This document shows positions 36,911 through 50,800 of a stretch of DNA of 64,000 nt, piece after piece. The first letter of the stretch is position 1. Each line of letters opens with the position of its first letter. The position numbers and the translations under genes are program-made. This stretch comes from Manis javanica (lineage: Eukaryota; Chordata; Mammalia; Pholidota; Manidae). The notes beneath the pieces are model-generated. The model was not told where the DNA came from. It saw only the letters and a list, made by a program, of their open reading frames with translations, and ran no database searches. Where the stretch lies: NCBI RefSeq assembly GCF_040802235.1, contig NC_133167.1:139001-203000 (forward strand), written 5' to 3'.

Positions 36911-39900
36911 CTAGAAGTCTGGTGCCCCCTGGTCTTGGCGGAGCCCTGCTGTCTGCTGTGACTGCATGGACACCCCAGGCTCGCCTGGTACGCTTCCTGG
37001 CCTGGGCCTGGAACCAGCCATGTATCCAAGAAGCCCTGGGTTTTGTTGGTAGGAAATGATCTTTAGGGGCCATAATATGGGGACTGGGACTGCTCACTGC
37101 CCCGAAAGTCACAGTTTCTGGGCCTTCTCAGTCAACAGAGACAGGAACGACATACACGAGGCTGAATCCCTCATGAGCTCACGCAGAGCGCGTACAGCTC
37201 CGATTCAGGACTGCGGCTTCTTAAATGGGCCTCCTCCTCCTACTTCCTGGCTCCTTTCTGCCACAGGACTGGGGTCTCGAAGACACGGAACGGCACAATC
37301 GTAGCGCCTCCTGATCACTCAGGTGCTGCATCCACACCCACGCCGCACGCCAAATGCTCCAAGTTAAGCCATTTTTTAGCACGTGCTGTCACCTCACCCC
37401 ACCACTTTTAGCTCTGACTGCATCTACACTTCCAGGTCATACAGACATTGTATAAGCCTCCCCACACCTTCCTGCTACAAGTAATTCCACCTTAGTGCCC
37501 CTCCCAGTCCTTAGGACAAAAGGTCTTGGGGCCGTCCTCGGAACGACCTCCAGTAGCCAAAAGTGGGACAAGATAAGCCTTCATAAGCGTAAGAACTACA
37601 ACAGACTGATGCCCACCAGACATGCTCCCACTGGGGGGGCCTGATGGGAAAGGACACCAGGTCAGCCTGAATTAGCCAGCCACCCATGGCAGCAGTGGAG
37701 GGATGCAGAAACAGGCGTAACCAGGAGGAACAGCAGTGAAGGCAGAGGAGACTGCAAGGTAGGGTCTCAGCTGGCGGTACGTGGTTCTGGGGGGCCTGGT
37801 CGCCTGTACCCAAACGAGAAGGGACAAGTCTTCCCAAACCCCAGAGGGTGTACTTCCAGAAGGCCACACTGTGGCCTAGGGCTTGTGGGGTTACTGTGCA
37901 ACAGTCTACCTGTCTCCACTGAACTCCCAGGGAGGGCGGCTTGCTGTCCCCTCGGGCCTGAGTGCCGATGAAGTCAGAGGTCAGCCTGGGGGAGCCCAGG
38001 TCAGGCTGGCCTCACCCCCCACAATCGTGCTCAGGCATCACTTTGTTCCACTGCATAAAACAACCTTCAGCAAACACTGTGTGATTCATAAAATTCTGGC
38101 ACATGACAACCATCTGCCTGAAATGTGAGCTCTAACATTTACTATTTACAATAATCCCTTTAGCCTTAACGACACATGAATTTGTCTCAGTTCTTTGCAG
38201 CTGCAAATTAGAACAAGGAAGCCTTCAGAGAAATCTCCCGTTTTCAGAGGCTCTCCCTTTGCCAAAAGACCCTCCTGTCCAAATGCCCACAGGGTCAGTA
38301 GGGTTGTGGGTGTGGTGGTGTCTGTGTGGTGCCAGGTGGCCAACAGGGGCAGGTGGGGGGATACAAGGCCAGCAGCCACTTCCAGGGCTGCAGGTGGGTA
38401 GTGTGCTGTGCCAGAAAGACAGCGCCAGGAGACCCTTGCCGAGTGGCATGTGTGCTACACACAGGAGCTGCTCACAGATGTCCATTCTTCATGGAGAGGC
38501 CAGTGGTCACACAACTTTAAACTGGTGAATTGTTTGGCTACATGTCAGTAAAGCCATTTAAAACGGTAAGAAATATTTTTTAAAAATATTTTTTAAAGTT
38601 CAGCTGCCAAAAATTATTTGAAAGTCAGTAATTGTGGAAAAAATACTTACAGTTGAGAATTATAAATAATGTGGTATTGCTCCCAAGCACTTGCAGCTAA
38701 AAGGGGCTTCCCAGGACCTTCCCATTCAAACAGAAGGGTCTCCATGGAACCCCCCACTCCCTGCTCTTTGGGGGCTGGATAGATTCCAGAGAGCCACACA
38801 CTTCTTGCATTTGGAACTCTGGGGTAGTTGGGGGCACCAGGCTTGGCATCCTGAGCCTGCTGCACCTGCCAGGAATGCTGGCAGGGTCGGTCTCCAGCAG
38901 TGGCCTGGTGGCCAGTGGCCCTTGGCAAGGACTTGGCATGAGGGCACAGAGAGGAGCAGGACCCAGCAAAGAGCACCAGCAAACCCCACAGCAAAGTACT
39001 GATGCAGCAAAGTACTGATGCAGTCTCCAGGGGCCAGTGGGAGACCTCAGGGCCCCAGCCCCCGAAGGCTAGGTAGGCCCTGGTGAGTAGCTGGCTGAAG
39101 GGCGGGGCCCCCAGGTGGGGTCATTCCCAAGTCATGTAGGGAGAACTGCTGGGCATCCAGGTAAGAACCAATAAAACATAGAATATTATGGGTAATAAAC
39201 AGTCTGAAGACATTCCATCTCCAGGCTGGGGAACTTGTGGTTTTGGTAAGCCTGTTGACCATTCAGGAGGCTCACAACGGTTTTATGGAAACAGGTGTTT
39301 TATATCCAGGATCTACACGCACACAAGCCCCTGCAGTTCCGTCTACTGGCTCATTACAGATGGACAAACAGCCTCCCACTGAGGCCATGGAAGACGCAGA
39401 ACCACCCATCTGACCATCATTCAGGAGTCAGCCGATTTCAGCCCAAATTTGGGAAAGTGACACCTAGCCTGATCTTAGGAGTTTACAAGTCACCCCCTAG
39501 AATCTGCAGGCAGAAGGGTCTGGAGGTCCCAGGCCACACCTGTGCGCCTGTCCCCTGCCCCTGCGGTCCTATGGCACACACACAATGGCAGAGCATCACA
39601 GAGCCTCCTACCTGTCCTCTAAGCCTCTAGCCCCGACCGTGGCTTTTTCAGAACAGATTCTCCCTCAGCTGATCCAGGGTCCTGACCAGGCCTCCCGTGT
39701 AGGACCCAAAGTCGTCAGGTAGATGTCCCCTCACCTTGGTCCTTGCTGAGCCCCACGTGCACCGCAGGGCATGGGGACAAGCTGAGGGGTGGGTGTGGCA
39801 GGAGCCTTTAATTAGCAGGGGCTGAGGACAGACTGAACAGTTACTCAGGGCTTCCTCCCCACAGACCAGAACTTGCCAGAAAGGCTGCATCCTCAGGAAA

Positions 39901-42900
39901 CCAAACTCCCAGCCTAGCAACCTGAGGATGAGCAGCAAGGGGCCAGCCTCCAGTGCCCGCAGGTTGGGGTGAGGCCTCTTAGGGCAGGGTGAAGACCCCA
40001 GAGCTAAAGACCCCACCAGCGCCAGGTGGAAGCCGCAAGCCGGAGAGTCTGGCACACAGAGCACCTCACAAAAGCCTGGACCCCAAACAGATGGAGGGAG
40101 TGAGCTGCCCTCCACCAGGGGCCGCTTCTGGGAAGGAAGAGAAGGCCAGGTTGGCCCTGTCTGTGGGATGTGACCAGTGCCACAGATGCCCATCCCCACC
40201 CACCCCCACCTGCCACCCTCCCATCTCCCCACCCCTTGACTTAGAAATGACAGGGCCTTGCTTTGACCAATAGAATGTGCCAGAAAATGATGATGTGAGA
40301 TTTCTGAGGTTGGCCTTAATGGCTTCTGCTCCCCTGGCTCCAAGACAGCCACCCAGGAAGCTGTGTGTCACTAGAAGAGAAAAGCCACATGGGGGACCCC
40401 AGGGTGCCCCAGCCAAGAGTCAGGGGCTCCACGACTGTCTGGCTAGATGCAGCCACTGGGGGGTTTGCTAGGCAGGACAGCAGAAGGGCTGCTGACCCCG
40501 ACAAAAAGCACAGTCTCACTTCCAGCACTGGGCCTTGGGGGGTCTGTCACACAGATTCCTAGTACAGGACCAGGACAGCCCAGGCACCACTACCCCTGGT
40601 GAAAAAAGGGGCAATCTCCCTCCCTTTTCTGAGAGCGCTGACTTTAAAGAGTATGACTGTGGACTCTTCCTCTGCCCAGCGACGTGTGCGCTCACTTCCA
40701 GGTGGTGTGCGGTGCTGGATGACACCCTTCCGGCCGATGGCCTGGCTCTCAGATGACTCCAGGCCCTTGTCCGTGTCCGCCTGAGAAGGAGGCCACACCC
40801 AAGGACCTGGCCCAGCAACCTGGGCAACAGTGCCTGAACCGTGAGGCCCCACACCGAGCTGACCAGCTCCTAGAACCCAGCACGCATTGCACTGGCCAGG
40901 ACACAGCCCTTCTGTGTCTGACCCTGTCATAACCTCAGAGCCAGAAGCCTCTCCCATCCTGGCCAGCATAGCTCCTCCTCATCCCCCACCATGCAGGCCC
41001 CTCCTCTCCTGCAGCCCTCCCAGGGGAAGGGCTCTGCACATGGCCACTGACCTCAGGTGAGCACAGTCCACTATGGGGGCAGCAGCCGTGTGTGGGGACC
41101 CCACAGGTGCCAGCATCCCTGACTCAGGACAGAAAGCCCCCAGAGCTCCCAATTCCCCCCTCACCCAGGGAAGGCCCCACCCTTGCCCACCAGCAGAGGT
41201 GGTTCACTTCTGCAGCCAGAGTGGGACTCAGCTCCCCTCAGGGAGGAGGAGGGCATCTCTTGGTCCCCCAAGCTCCTAGGGCGGCCCCCAGGCTTGGACC
41301 ATGACAGAGCCCCCAGTGGGCCCTAGCAGAGAGACGGTGTCCAGCCCTCTTCCCCAGACTCCACAGACAACAGCCTTCTGTGTGGGCCACCCTGCCCTGC
41401 CCCAACTGGGGCAGTGTGAAGGTGGTGGGGCTGCAGCCCTGCCCTTGACCTTGTGGGGTGTGCAACCACCAGGCCTAACGCAGGGAGGGCTGGCGGTCAC
41501 TGCCTACTCTCTCCTGGGGCCAGGGCGGGGGACTGGGAGGCTGCTCCCAGCAAATGCCCAGGGCCAATAACGTCGGGAAAGTATGAGGCAACTTTTGAGG
41601 ACTTCCAACGTGGCCCTCCTGGAAGGAGAGCTGCCCCAGGTAGGTCTGGCCTGGCCCTGGATCTGCAAGTGATGAATGGTCTTTGAAGCCCTGCCTCCTG
41701 AATCTGGGCAGTCTGCCTCCTGCCCCGCCCCTGCCCAGGAAGGCCCCTGAGGCTCAGCAAGGCGGCCAGCCCAGCCAGATGCACCCCTGGAAGGTATGGG
41801 CTGAGCCGACCCCACGGACGGCAGGAGGCCCTCTCTGGGCATCTCTTCAGGGTGCATCTTTCAGCTGGTAGAGCCCTTGGTCCATGGTGACTGGGCCGCT
41901 GTCCCCAGTCCAGGCCACAGGCTCCCACAATGCACCCCTCTGGAGCGTGAGTCCCAGGAGACCTGCATATTACCCTGGCCACTCTGGGACTCCCTGTCCT
42001 AAGCCGGTGCAGCTCTACACACTCCTGTCCACCTCGCAGTTGGGGTGACGCACACAGACAGGCCAGCATGCTGTCCATGCAGGGACAGATCGCTGGGCGC
42101 CAGGACACAACTCAGGCACAAGTAGGCTTTTCCAGTGAGCCCTGTGTCTGCCCAACCGCACGATGGGGCAAGCGCCCTGGCTGCTGCTCTCAGCACGGGC
42201 TCCACACCTGCCCTGAGGATTCCCCACCAGCCCATACGTGGCCACCACATTTGGGCACCAGCAGACTGCTGTCAGGCACCCACGGCCCTGTCCCTGCCCT
42301 TCCCAGCACCGCACACACGCTGGACCCCCACCCTCAGAGCTGGCCCCCTGGCCTGGAGCTGGGAACAGGACCCCCACAGGTCGCACAGTGTCCTGCAGGA
42401 GTGACTGCTCAGGGCTCAGCACTCCAGAGGACGTCCGCTCTCCAGAAACAAAGCAGAGCCTCAAACCAGAAACTCAGATTTTCTAGAGGCCCTGGGCGCA
42501 TGGCCCAAAGCCAGGACACAAGGACATGTGGATGCCCATTCTGACAGTCAGTGACTGCATGGCTGTAGCTGGGGTCCCCGCAGCAATAGGAGTGTGGCAG
42601 GGGTGCCCCTGAGTCAAGGGTGGCCAGAGCCTCAAGGCCACTGAGGGGTTTGCACTCTGATCCATCCCAGGCTGTGACCCTACTGAGCCCCCTCCTGCTC
42701 CGGGCAGGGAATGTCTCAGCTACCCCAGGCAGCTTCCCCACTGGCTGCTCCTGGCTGTGGAGACTGCCTGAGGTTGTCCCTCTGTTCCCAAGTCCATGGC
42801 CACTTGGGTCAAAAGAGAAGAGCCTCCAAACTCCTGCAGTTTGAGGAAAATAAACAAGAGGCTCTAACGGACCGTGCCATTTACAGCTGTGGGGGGGAGA

Positions 42901-43794
42901 CAGCATTTAGGGCTGGTGTGACCTCGGGAGCCCCTTCCTTCTAGGGCCTTGAGCTGAACCCATGAGCCTGGGATGCTCAGGGTAGCTGCCGCCCCAGCCC
43001 TGTGGCAGAACAGCCACCACACACCCATAGCATGCTCCCATGCCTCGGGGCTCGCCCCAGGGCCCTCGCCTTCATGTGCACAGGGAGCTAGGGCAGCCAA
43101 CAGGAACCAGAGGTGACCCCCCAGCTAATGGAGTGCACCCCCAGCCTTTACGCCTCCTCCTCACAGTGTGGTGCTAACATCCTCATCCACAGGGATGGGG
43201 GATGCCCTCTCAGAGGGGGTGGCAGGACTGAGGCCAGGAGGTCCTGGCTCCCAGCAGCCACCCACCCAGGCCATATACCCAGACAGCAAATCCCCTTGCC
43301 CCTGGGCCCCAGATCCCCCGGAGGTCAGGAAGGGCAGGGAGGGGTCACTCACTGAGATGAAGCCCAGGGAGAGTGAGTTCAGGGAGATATTAGTGGGAAA
43401 TATCCCCAAATCCACTGATTTCCTTTTCAACACAAACAGAGAAGGACTGAAGGACTGATTCCCACCAGGGTCTAGAATATCTGAGGGTTGAGGACATGCC
43501 ATGTGCCTGTGCTGCCCCAGCACCCACCTTACCTCTGTGCACCACTCAGAGTGGGCAGCATGCTGCTTGGAGCCTGTGGCGACAGTTGGTGGGCAGGCGG
43601 CGGTCCAGGCTTGAGCCCCACTGCTCTGCACAGCCTGCTGCCAGCCCGAAGCCCCAGACAGGCCCCAGACTGGGTGCGGCTCTGTGCAGTGTTAACGTGA
43701 CTCCCAGAGCAGCTCACCTGCAGGCTCCGGTATGAGACCACGCCCTCCACCCTCACCCCAGTTGGAGGACTTGTGCTTGGTGCTCAGGAGCAAC
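36911..43794. other. GAL3ST2-D2HGDH intergenic or 5' GAL3ST2 DNA, first part
   Basis: No exon is recognised. 38505-38600 (acaactttaaactggtgaat ... cagtaaagcc) resembles the 3' end of an old L1, with an A/T-rich tail to 38660. The rest is GC-rich single-copy sequence with chance open frames on both strands. Confidence 0.45.
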
Positions 43795-44845
43795 TGCTGG
43801 GAAGGAATTCAGTTCAGAGAAGCAGAGAAGTCAGAGTGAAAACGAAGTCAAGAGAGCCGAGGGGGATCTGCTGCATCCTGTGACAGAGTGACAGAGCGGG
43901 CCTGCCCGGGGTCAGACACGAGGCTGCTGAAGGGCATGACTGTACAGCTGCAGTCCTGTCTGGGTCACCCAGGCAACCCGAACTTGCAAGCCCAAATCAG
44001 AGCTCCCAGTATCCCCTCCCTACTTAACTAGAGTAGAGCAGAGACAGAGCGAAGGCTTGTGCTTAAGTCAGGAGAACAGAATGAAACAGCAAAGGGACAA
44101 AGCAGAGAGGGCAGACAAAACGCAGTAGGTTAGGCAGTAAGAGGTCTAGGGCAAAAAGTACGCACTCCAAGGAGGGGGAGTGTGGGCCGCCTCAGAGAGG
44201 AGGTGCGCTTTAAGGGTTTGGGGTTTGGGGTTTTACAGGGCCCTTTGTGTAGGGGTCAGCATAAGGCCTGATGTGTACAGGTGATTTGTAATTCCTTTGA
44301 AGTTTTGTCTTAAGAACAGGGTTATTTAATTTAGGTGATTGTGTTGGTCTGGATCTCGGCATTCTTTATCCACATAGGTTCATTTACACTTAGGAGGTCT
44401 ACCTCCTGTCCTGGTTACAAAGTTACTTAATTGATTAAGGGGCTGGAAGAACAGGAAAAACAGCATATAGATTAAGTTTAAGAATAAACTGCGCCTTTTT
44501 GCCAGACTAAGTAGATTTTACAATGGCCTGACCCCTCCCCATTTCCCTGCTGTGCCTGGTGGGGGACAACAGAGAAGTCCTTGACCGACAATCTTTGGCC
44601 TTGGAGGCCTGATCTAATTGGTACAATAAGGACATGGGCTGCACTCTGATGCTTTCCTTTATTTGGGGAATATATGGACATTGCAAGTCACTCCTGGCCT
44701 TTGAAACTTCCGTTAACTCACTAAATGCCGTGAGTCCTTTCAGGCTCTCTGGTTTTATAAGGTTAACTCTGAGTCCTTTTAGGGGTACTGGCTTTATTCT
44801 CTCTCCACCCCACTTACATCCATCTTCCAACCTAATAGAACCAGA
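43795..44845 (-). mobile_element. Probable endogenous retrovirus LTR fossil (ERV class I-like)
   Basis: Read on the minus strand, the block has the layout of an LTR: a U3-like part, a TTAAAGCGCACC promoter-like box, then the pyrimidine-rich stretch typical of R/U5. No internal retroviral genes are seen beside it, so it looks like a solitary, broken LTR. Ends and class are uncertain and no target duplication is clear. Confidence 0.4.
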
Positions 44846-47800
44846 CCTTCACTGGAGTCTGGGGCATCCTCCACAGCCATCCCACCCCCACTCACAACTA
44901 AAGATCTGGTCCTGCTCACCCCGCCAGCCTCCCACTGCCTGCCCACTGCACGCCCCACAGTCAGCTGGCCCAGGGTGGGGCTGGAGCGGGAACCTGTGGA
45001 CACCACCAAGGGCCTACAGACCCAGAACCCAGCGGAGACATGAATAATTGTGTGTGAAATGCAGCCGGAGTCAGCCCGCAGCTCTGGGGATAAACGAGGG
45101 ACACAGGCCAGACGTGGGAGCCTCCCTCCTTCAAAGCCTGCTTCATACGAAGAATAAGCCTGACTGTTTTTACATCTTGGGCTGGAAAGGAAATTTCAAA
45201 AGAGGATACCACAACTGGAAATAAACAGAAATGTTAGTAGATCTTATTGCTTTAAAATTATGTCTTTCTTCAGGAAATGTAATTCGAAGCCAAACAACAG
45301 GCTGGAAATGTCTGCAGCGTCCTGACCAAGCCTCAAGTCCATACAAAGAAGACAAAGCCCAGCCCCGGGAGGCCCCCACCACACCCAGCAGCCCTGAGGC
45401 CAGAGAACGGGGCCTGAGCGCCTCACCCACAGCCGGCCCACCCAGACGTCAGGCCGGGCTGTGGGGACAGCGGAGCCCGTGGGAGGCCTGGCTGAAGGCC
45501 ACAGCTGGTACCGTCACACCTACTGTCCAAAGCCACTAGGGCCCTGCAGGTCCCGGGGGGCCTCAGGACGGGGACAGGCCCAGGGGCGGGAGGAGAATGG
45601 CGGCTCAGGGCACGGCTGCCAGGTGAAGCTGAGCTCGAGGGTGCCAGGACTGAGCACAGGGGCAGGGGCAGGAGCCAGCAGGGAGGAACGAGCCTCTTGG
45701 GACAGTGGGGGCAGAGCTCCAGGAGGGGGGTCGCCAGTGAGGAGTCGCCCTGATGGAAGGGGGGCGATCAGCAAGGGCTGGGTGGCAGGGACTCAGTGTC
45801 CCCGTGGCAAGAGGGCAGGGCAGTCCTCTTAGACTCTGAACCTCAATCTGATCTGGTCCCCTTGCCTGGGTCCCCAGACCCCTCACAGACTTGGGGCCCC
45901 CAGGTCCCCTCCCTCAACACTGCACATCCCCACCCCAATCTCGAGTGCCCATCTTGTGAACACTGCCTAGTCCCCCCACCCACCCAGGTGGGGGTCTCGG
46001 CTCAGCTCTCAATAGCCCTCCTCCGACCCTTCAAGGCCCCAGGGTGGGATGGGACGCCACGGCCAAGGTGCTGGGCTTGGTGGGGAGCTGCCCCCGCAGA
46101 GGCCCCACTGTGCAGCAGATGTCTCCCTGTGCCCTCTGCCCTGAGGCTAGCGACCCAGCAGCCAGGACGGGGAGGCAAGGCTTGGAGTGAGGGGCCTGCA
46201 ACGCACCCAGCACCGACTCGTCTACTCCAAGGAGGACCCTGGATGGTGGGGTGCCATGGGCATGGGCCCCAGAGATGCTCAGGCCCGGCCTCACTGGCCC
46301 CAGAGACTCTTGGCTGAGTGGCACGCCCTGAAGCCAGCTGCCTCCCTTCCCTGCTCACCTCCGCCTGCAGCCTGAGGTCAAGGTGCCTAAGGTGGAGTGA
46401 GGCAGCCCCCTCCTGGGCCCTCCCTGCACCCCCCGCATCCCCCTCCCTGGAGTCTTGGGGGCTGCCTTGCTCCACCTTTAAAGGGGAAGCTCTCTTTTCC
46501 ACCCAGTCTCCCAAACCTTGAGTCCAGGAGGCACCTCTCTGATGCCGGCATTTACAGAGGGCGGGGCCCAGCACACCACACGCCCACTGGAGTCCCAGCT
46601 CCCTGGGTGAAGGCAGGAAAAGTGGGCCAAGGTGGGACGCTAGGGGCCACTCATGTACCCCCACCTCAGACCAAGGCTGGGAGAGCAGAATATGATAAAG
46701 CCTCAGGACATGCACCTGTGGCCCAGCCGCAGGTGGGCCCAGGTCAGAGGGAGGGGCCATCTATGACCCATAGGTCCCAGCCTAGAGACCAGACCCCATG
46801 AGACCAGGGTCTGGGGGCTCCAGTTCACGCCCAGCAGGACCCAAGGGGCAGATGCAGCTTCCAGAAGAGTAAAGCTAAGTTGGCACAGGCACTGGGGCCC
46901 TGCTGGCAGAGCCACACCCGGAGGACCAGAGAGTTGCCGCCATGCCTGCCCAGCTGGAGGCCCCATGCCCCCTCGGTCCTGCTGGCCCACAGTTTGACCT
47001 GTGTAGGGCCCTGCCCACGCTCACACTTCCGTGCCGGACACTGGCCTCTGGGCCAGACCCCAGGTGGGAGAGAGCAGCAAGGCCACGTGTGCCCTCCTCC
47101 CTTCAGCTCTGCCCCTTAGGAGAGAAAGGCTTCCGGCCCCCCGAACGGGAGGATGGAGGTGGCTATGGGCAAGGGGCTGGCAGGACTATAGCCAGGAGGC
47201 GCTCGGCCCCAAGCACCCCCATCCTGGGCTCAGGGCAGCATGTGACAGGACTTCTGCCTGCCGACCGCCCACCAGCGTCCACAGAGGCCCTGCCATGCAG
47301 CAGCCATTTGGGCCTTGGCCTTGGACCATGAACGTGAACATCCCCCAAGGCCCAGGTCAGAACGGAGGCCAGACCCTCAGGGATGCTGCCACCCAGCCAT
47401 CCCCTGCCCCCAGCTCTGCTTCTGAGGCCAGAGTCAGCCAAGAATACAAGTGGCCAGGGCAGTGGGCCCACCCTCCAACAGGCTGCTCTCTCTCACTATC
47501 CCTGGGTCCCACTGGCCACGGGACCCGGAAGGTGGCTCTGGGCACTGCACATCCCACCCAGAAAAGGGACACCATCCCTCACCTCTAGACGAGCCAACAG
47601 GGAGGGGTGAGCCAGGAGGAGACAGGCACCCCCCACCCCAGAAGCTCCTTCCTCACGCACCCCTGTACCAGGACCTGTCCTAGAACCTTCCAGGCAACAT
47701 GGGCTGTCCCCACAGGGCAGCAGGGAGGACCAGGCTAAGGCTCACGGAGGGCAGTCCTGAGGGCCAGGCAGGCTGCCAGCACATACCGCGCCACCCTGGG

Positions 47801-50800
47801 GAGCAGGGCAGTGGCCCTACCGCCGTATGGCCATCAGGAACTGAGCCTTTCAAAGTGCCAGGCTCACCTGGCCCTCCCTGGGCCCCTGAGGTCCAAGGGG
47901 CCTTGAGCATAGGATGGCAGGCAAGACTAAGAGAGGGGCTGGTGAGGCCAGCTGAGCACACCCCCATCCTTGCAGGGGTCAGCGAGGAGATGGAGGCATC
48001 CAGAACGAGCATTCCCATTCATCCAAGTGGGCAAGACCAGGGGTCATCTCCACCTCCCCACAGGGCAGCATCCTGGTGGGTGCCCTCAGGGTCCTGCAGG
48101 GCCACGGGAGCCCCAAACTCTTCCTCTGAGTCCTGGGGGTCCACAGTCTTCAGTCCTGAGCTCAAAGGAAGTGAGCTCCCCCCTACTTCCCCTGCAGGCC
48201 TAGGCGGGCTGCCGGCACCCAGCCTCACCCCCTTGCTCCCTGGGCTGGGACCCCCAGGCCCGCCTCCCCGCCCCCTCACTGGGCCTCCTCCCACCCTGGG
48301 CCCCCCCTCCGCAGGTCCTCACCCACCCTCTTCTCCCACTGCGGCACCTAGGAGGGCTTAGGGTGAAACCATAAACCTTTCCTCATGCAAACATGATAGT
48401 GCCTTAGCACCTCCAGCCAGGGAGATTATCCTCAGCAGAAGCCCCACCTGGGTGCAGGCGCCCTGAGAGGGGAGGAGGGGAGGGGAGGGGAGCCTCTCCA
48501 GCCACGGGGTCTTGCCGACATACTGGCCACCCAGCTTGCTCCTTTTGAACTGTTCTATGTGAGGCTCTGTCTGCCTCCACACCATCCCACCGGGCTCCCT
48601 GACACCCGTGAGCACTGGGACTGCATCCATGTATCTGCGGATCTGTAGTGTCCTCCCAACAGCCCAGGTCTTCGGCCCTCAGCCAGCATCAACCCAGAGA
48701 TTTGAGAGGCATATCGTCTTCCCAGACGCCACGGGGTTTCCTCTAATTTACCTGCTGGTTCCACAGGTTTTCTGGGTGTATAGAATTGCAAGACCTCCCT
48801 TCTGGTGGAGGCACATTTTATCACCACGGTTTGTGCCTGGAGGCTCCCTCCCGATGTCCTGTCTGCTCACCAGGTGGTGATGTGTTTCACTGACTCTAAA
48901 GTGGGGTGGGGAGACTAAGAGACATCACCACCCCACAGTGTCAGATAAATGAAAAGTGAGCCGTCACACGAAGGCAGAGCAGGGGAAGGGCCCACTCTGC
49001 CGCTGGGAGCTCAGGACAAATGCCCAGCAGCCACGGGGGCAGGAAGCCCTGTCTTCTACATGCCCACTGCCCAAACAGTCACACTGGCAGGAACTCATGC
49101 CTATCTCCTCTGCCACCCCCTGGACCCAGGCCATGGGGCAGAGCAGCCCAGCTCCAATCCAGAAACACTGGGAAAATACCAGCATCAATCTAGCTTCCAG
49201 AGAGTCAAAGCACCGGGAGCCACCTGCTGACCTGGGCAACGAGGACACAGGCCAGCTGCTAGGGCCCCAGCGCTCCATCGGGCTGAGTGTCAGGCACCCA
49301 CAAGATCACTCTTGTGCCATGGGCCCCCAGGGCCACCATGGGTATCCAGCCAGGCATGGTGTTACAGTGGCCACAGCCATGGGGACAGAGCCAGCTCTAG
49401 GGGCCAGTGAGGCAGGAGGGACCCTCAGAAGTTCCGACAGGAGCCCAACTGCAAAGAGAGGCTGCAGCCAAGCCCAGCCAGGTGCCAGAACCAGGTGAGG
49501 CCACAGGCGGCTGGCAGACTATGGGAAGAACAGCTCTCATTTTAAATCCTGGAGAGCAGAAGGGGCAGTTGGGGACAGAGAGGAGCAGAGGCTGGGCCCC
49601 AGCCCAGAGAATAGTCACAGGAGTCCTGACACCTGTGCCCTGCTGAGCCAGGTCAGGGGCTTCAAATCAGCCCCTCACCCATGCCCCAAAATTGTGCTGG
49701 GGCCAAGATTTGTGCATGTCAAGGCTTCTGCCTCAGATACTGCTGACATTTGTCCCCAGCATGACACCCACTTCTGCCGGGGTATGGCTCTCCCGAGCCA
49801 GTGGACTCTGGCCAGGCAGTGGCCCAGGGGCCAGCCTTCAGGAGGCTCTGCTGGGGCTGCTGCATTTGGGGGTGCATCTCACTAAGGCCCGGCAGCCAAG
49901 CTGGCCTCTCTGCCTGGCCTGGTGGCATCTTCCCTGGGGTCTCTGAGTTAACTTGTCACCTGGTTTATTCAGGTGTTTTAAAGTGTACATGTGCTTGGCA
50001 AAAAAAGCACACAGCATGGAAAAAATATAAGGCGCATCTCCCTCCTTCCCAGCTGCCCTCCAGGCTCCTCACCAGGGTGAGCTTCAGCCTCGGCCTCCAC
50101 GAACCACAGCTATCTGTGCAGAGCAGCCTCCCTGGGTCCTTTCCAGAGGGAGGCAAGCTGCTACCCCCACCGTTCCCTGATCCTCGGGCCAGGGGTCTCA
50201 GAGGAACACTCACCTCCTCCGGTGGGCACCCGGCCAGCAGCCACCACCACCTGCAGACAATGCAACATGTGTGTCCAGGGGACACGTGTGCACCAGCATG
50301 TGTGCGTGTGTGTGGCACGTGTGCCAACCCATGTGCTTTGCATGTGTGCCTTGTATGCCTGAGCCTGAGTGCTGCATGTGTGCCCGTGTGTGCTGTGTAC
50401 CTGTGTGTGCCCGTGTACCTGCATGTACTGTGTAGGTGTGCCTGCAGGTGTGTGCTTCATGTGTGCCTGTGCATCTGTGTCTGTGTGCACATGTATGTCC
50501 GTCTGCATGCATGTGTGTGCATGCACACAAGTGGACTCCAGGGTGAGCCTCAGGATGAACTGCAGAGACCATGGGGCCCACTTCCTATTTTCACATTTTG
50601 GGAGCCAGCTTGACCCCCAGGGAAAGAGGCCCTTCCTGTTGCTTACTCCCTACAACCCTGCCACTTGGGCTGCCTTCTGTGAGCCCACCCCTGCAGTAGC
50701 AGAAAATACCTTAGCACATGGCCAGGGATGGAAACCCCCACCAGGTGCTCAGGCCTGAGGTTTGGGTGTCCAGGGACCACGGCACTCAGGCACTTCACCC

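Noticed and set aside
46002-46760. 252-codon minus-strand open frame
   Set aside because: It overlaps open frames on the other strand, has skewed Gly/Pro/Arg content typical of GC-rich chance frames, and no recognised domain.
49801-50613. 270-codon open frame with Cys/Val-rich C-terminal half
   Set aside because: The Cys/Val-rich part is simply the translation of TG-rich low-complexity DNA at 50255-50540.
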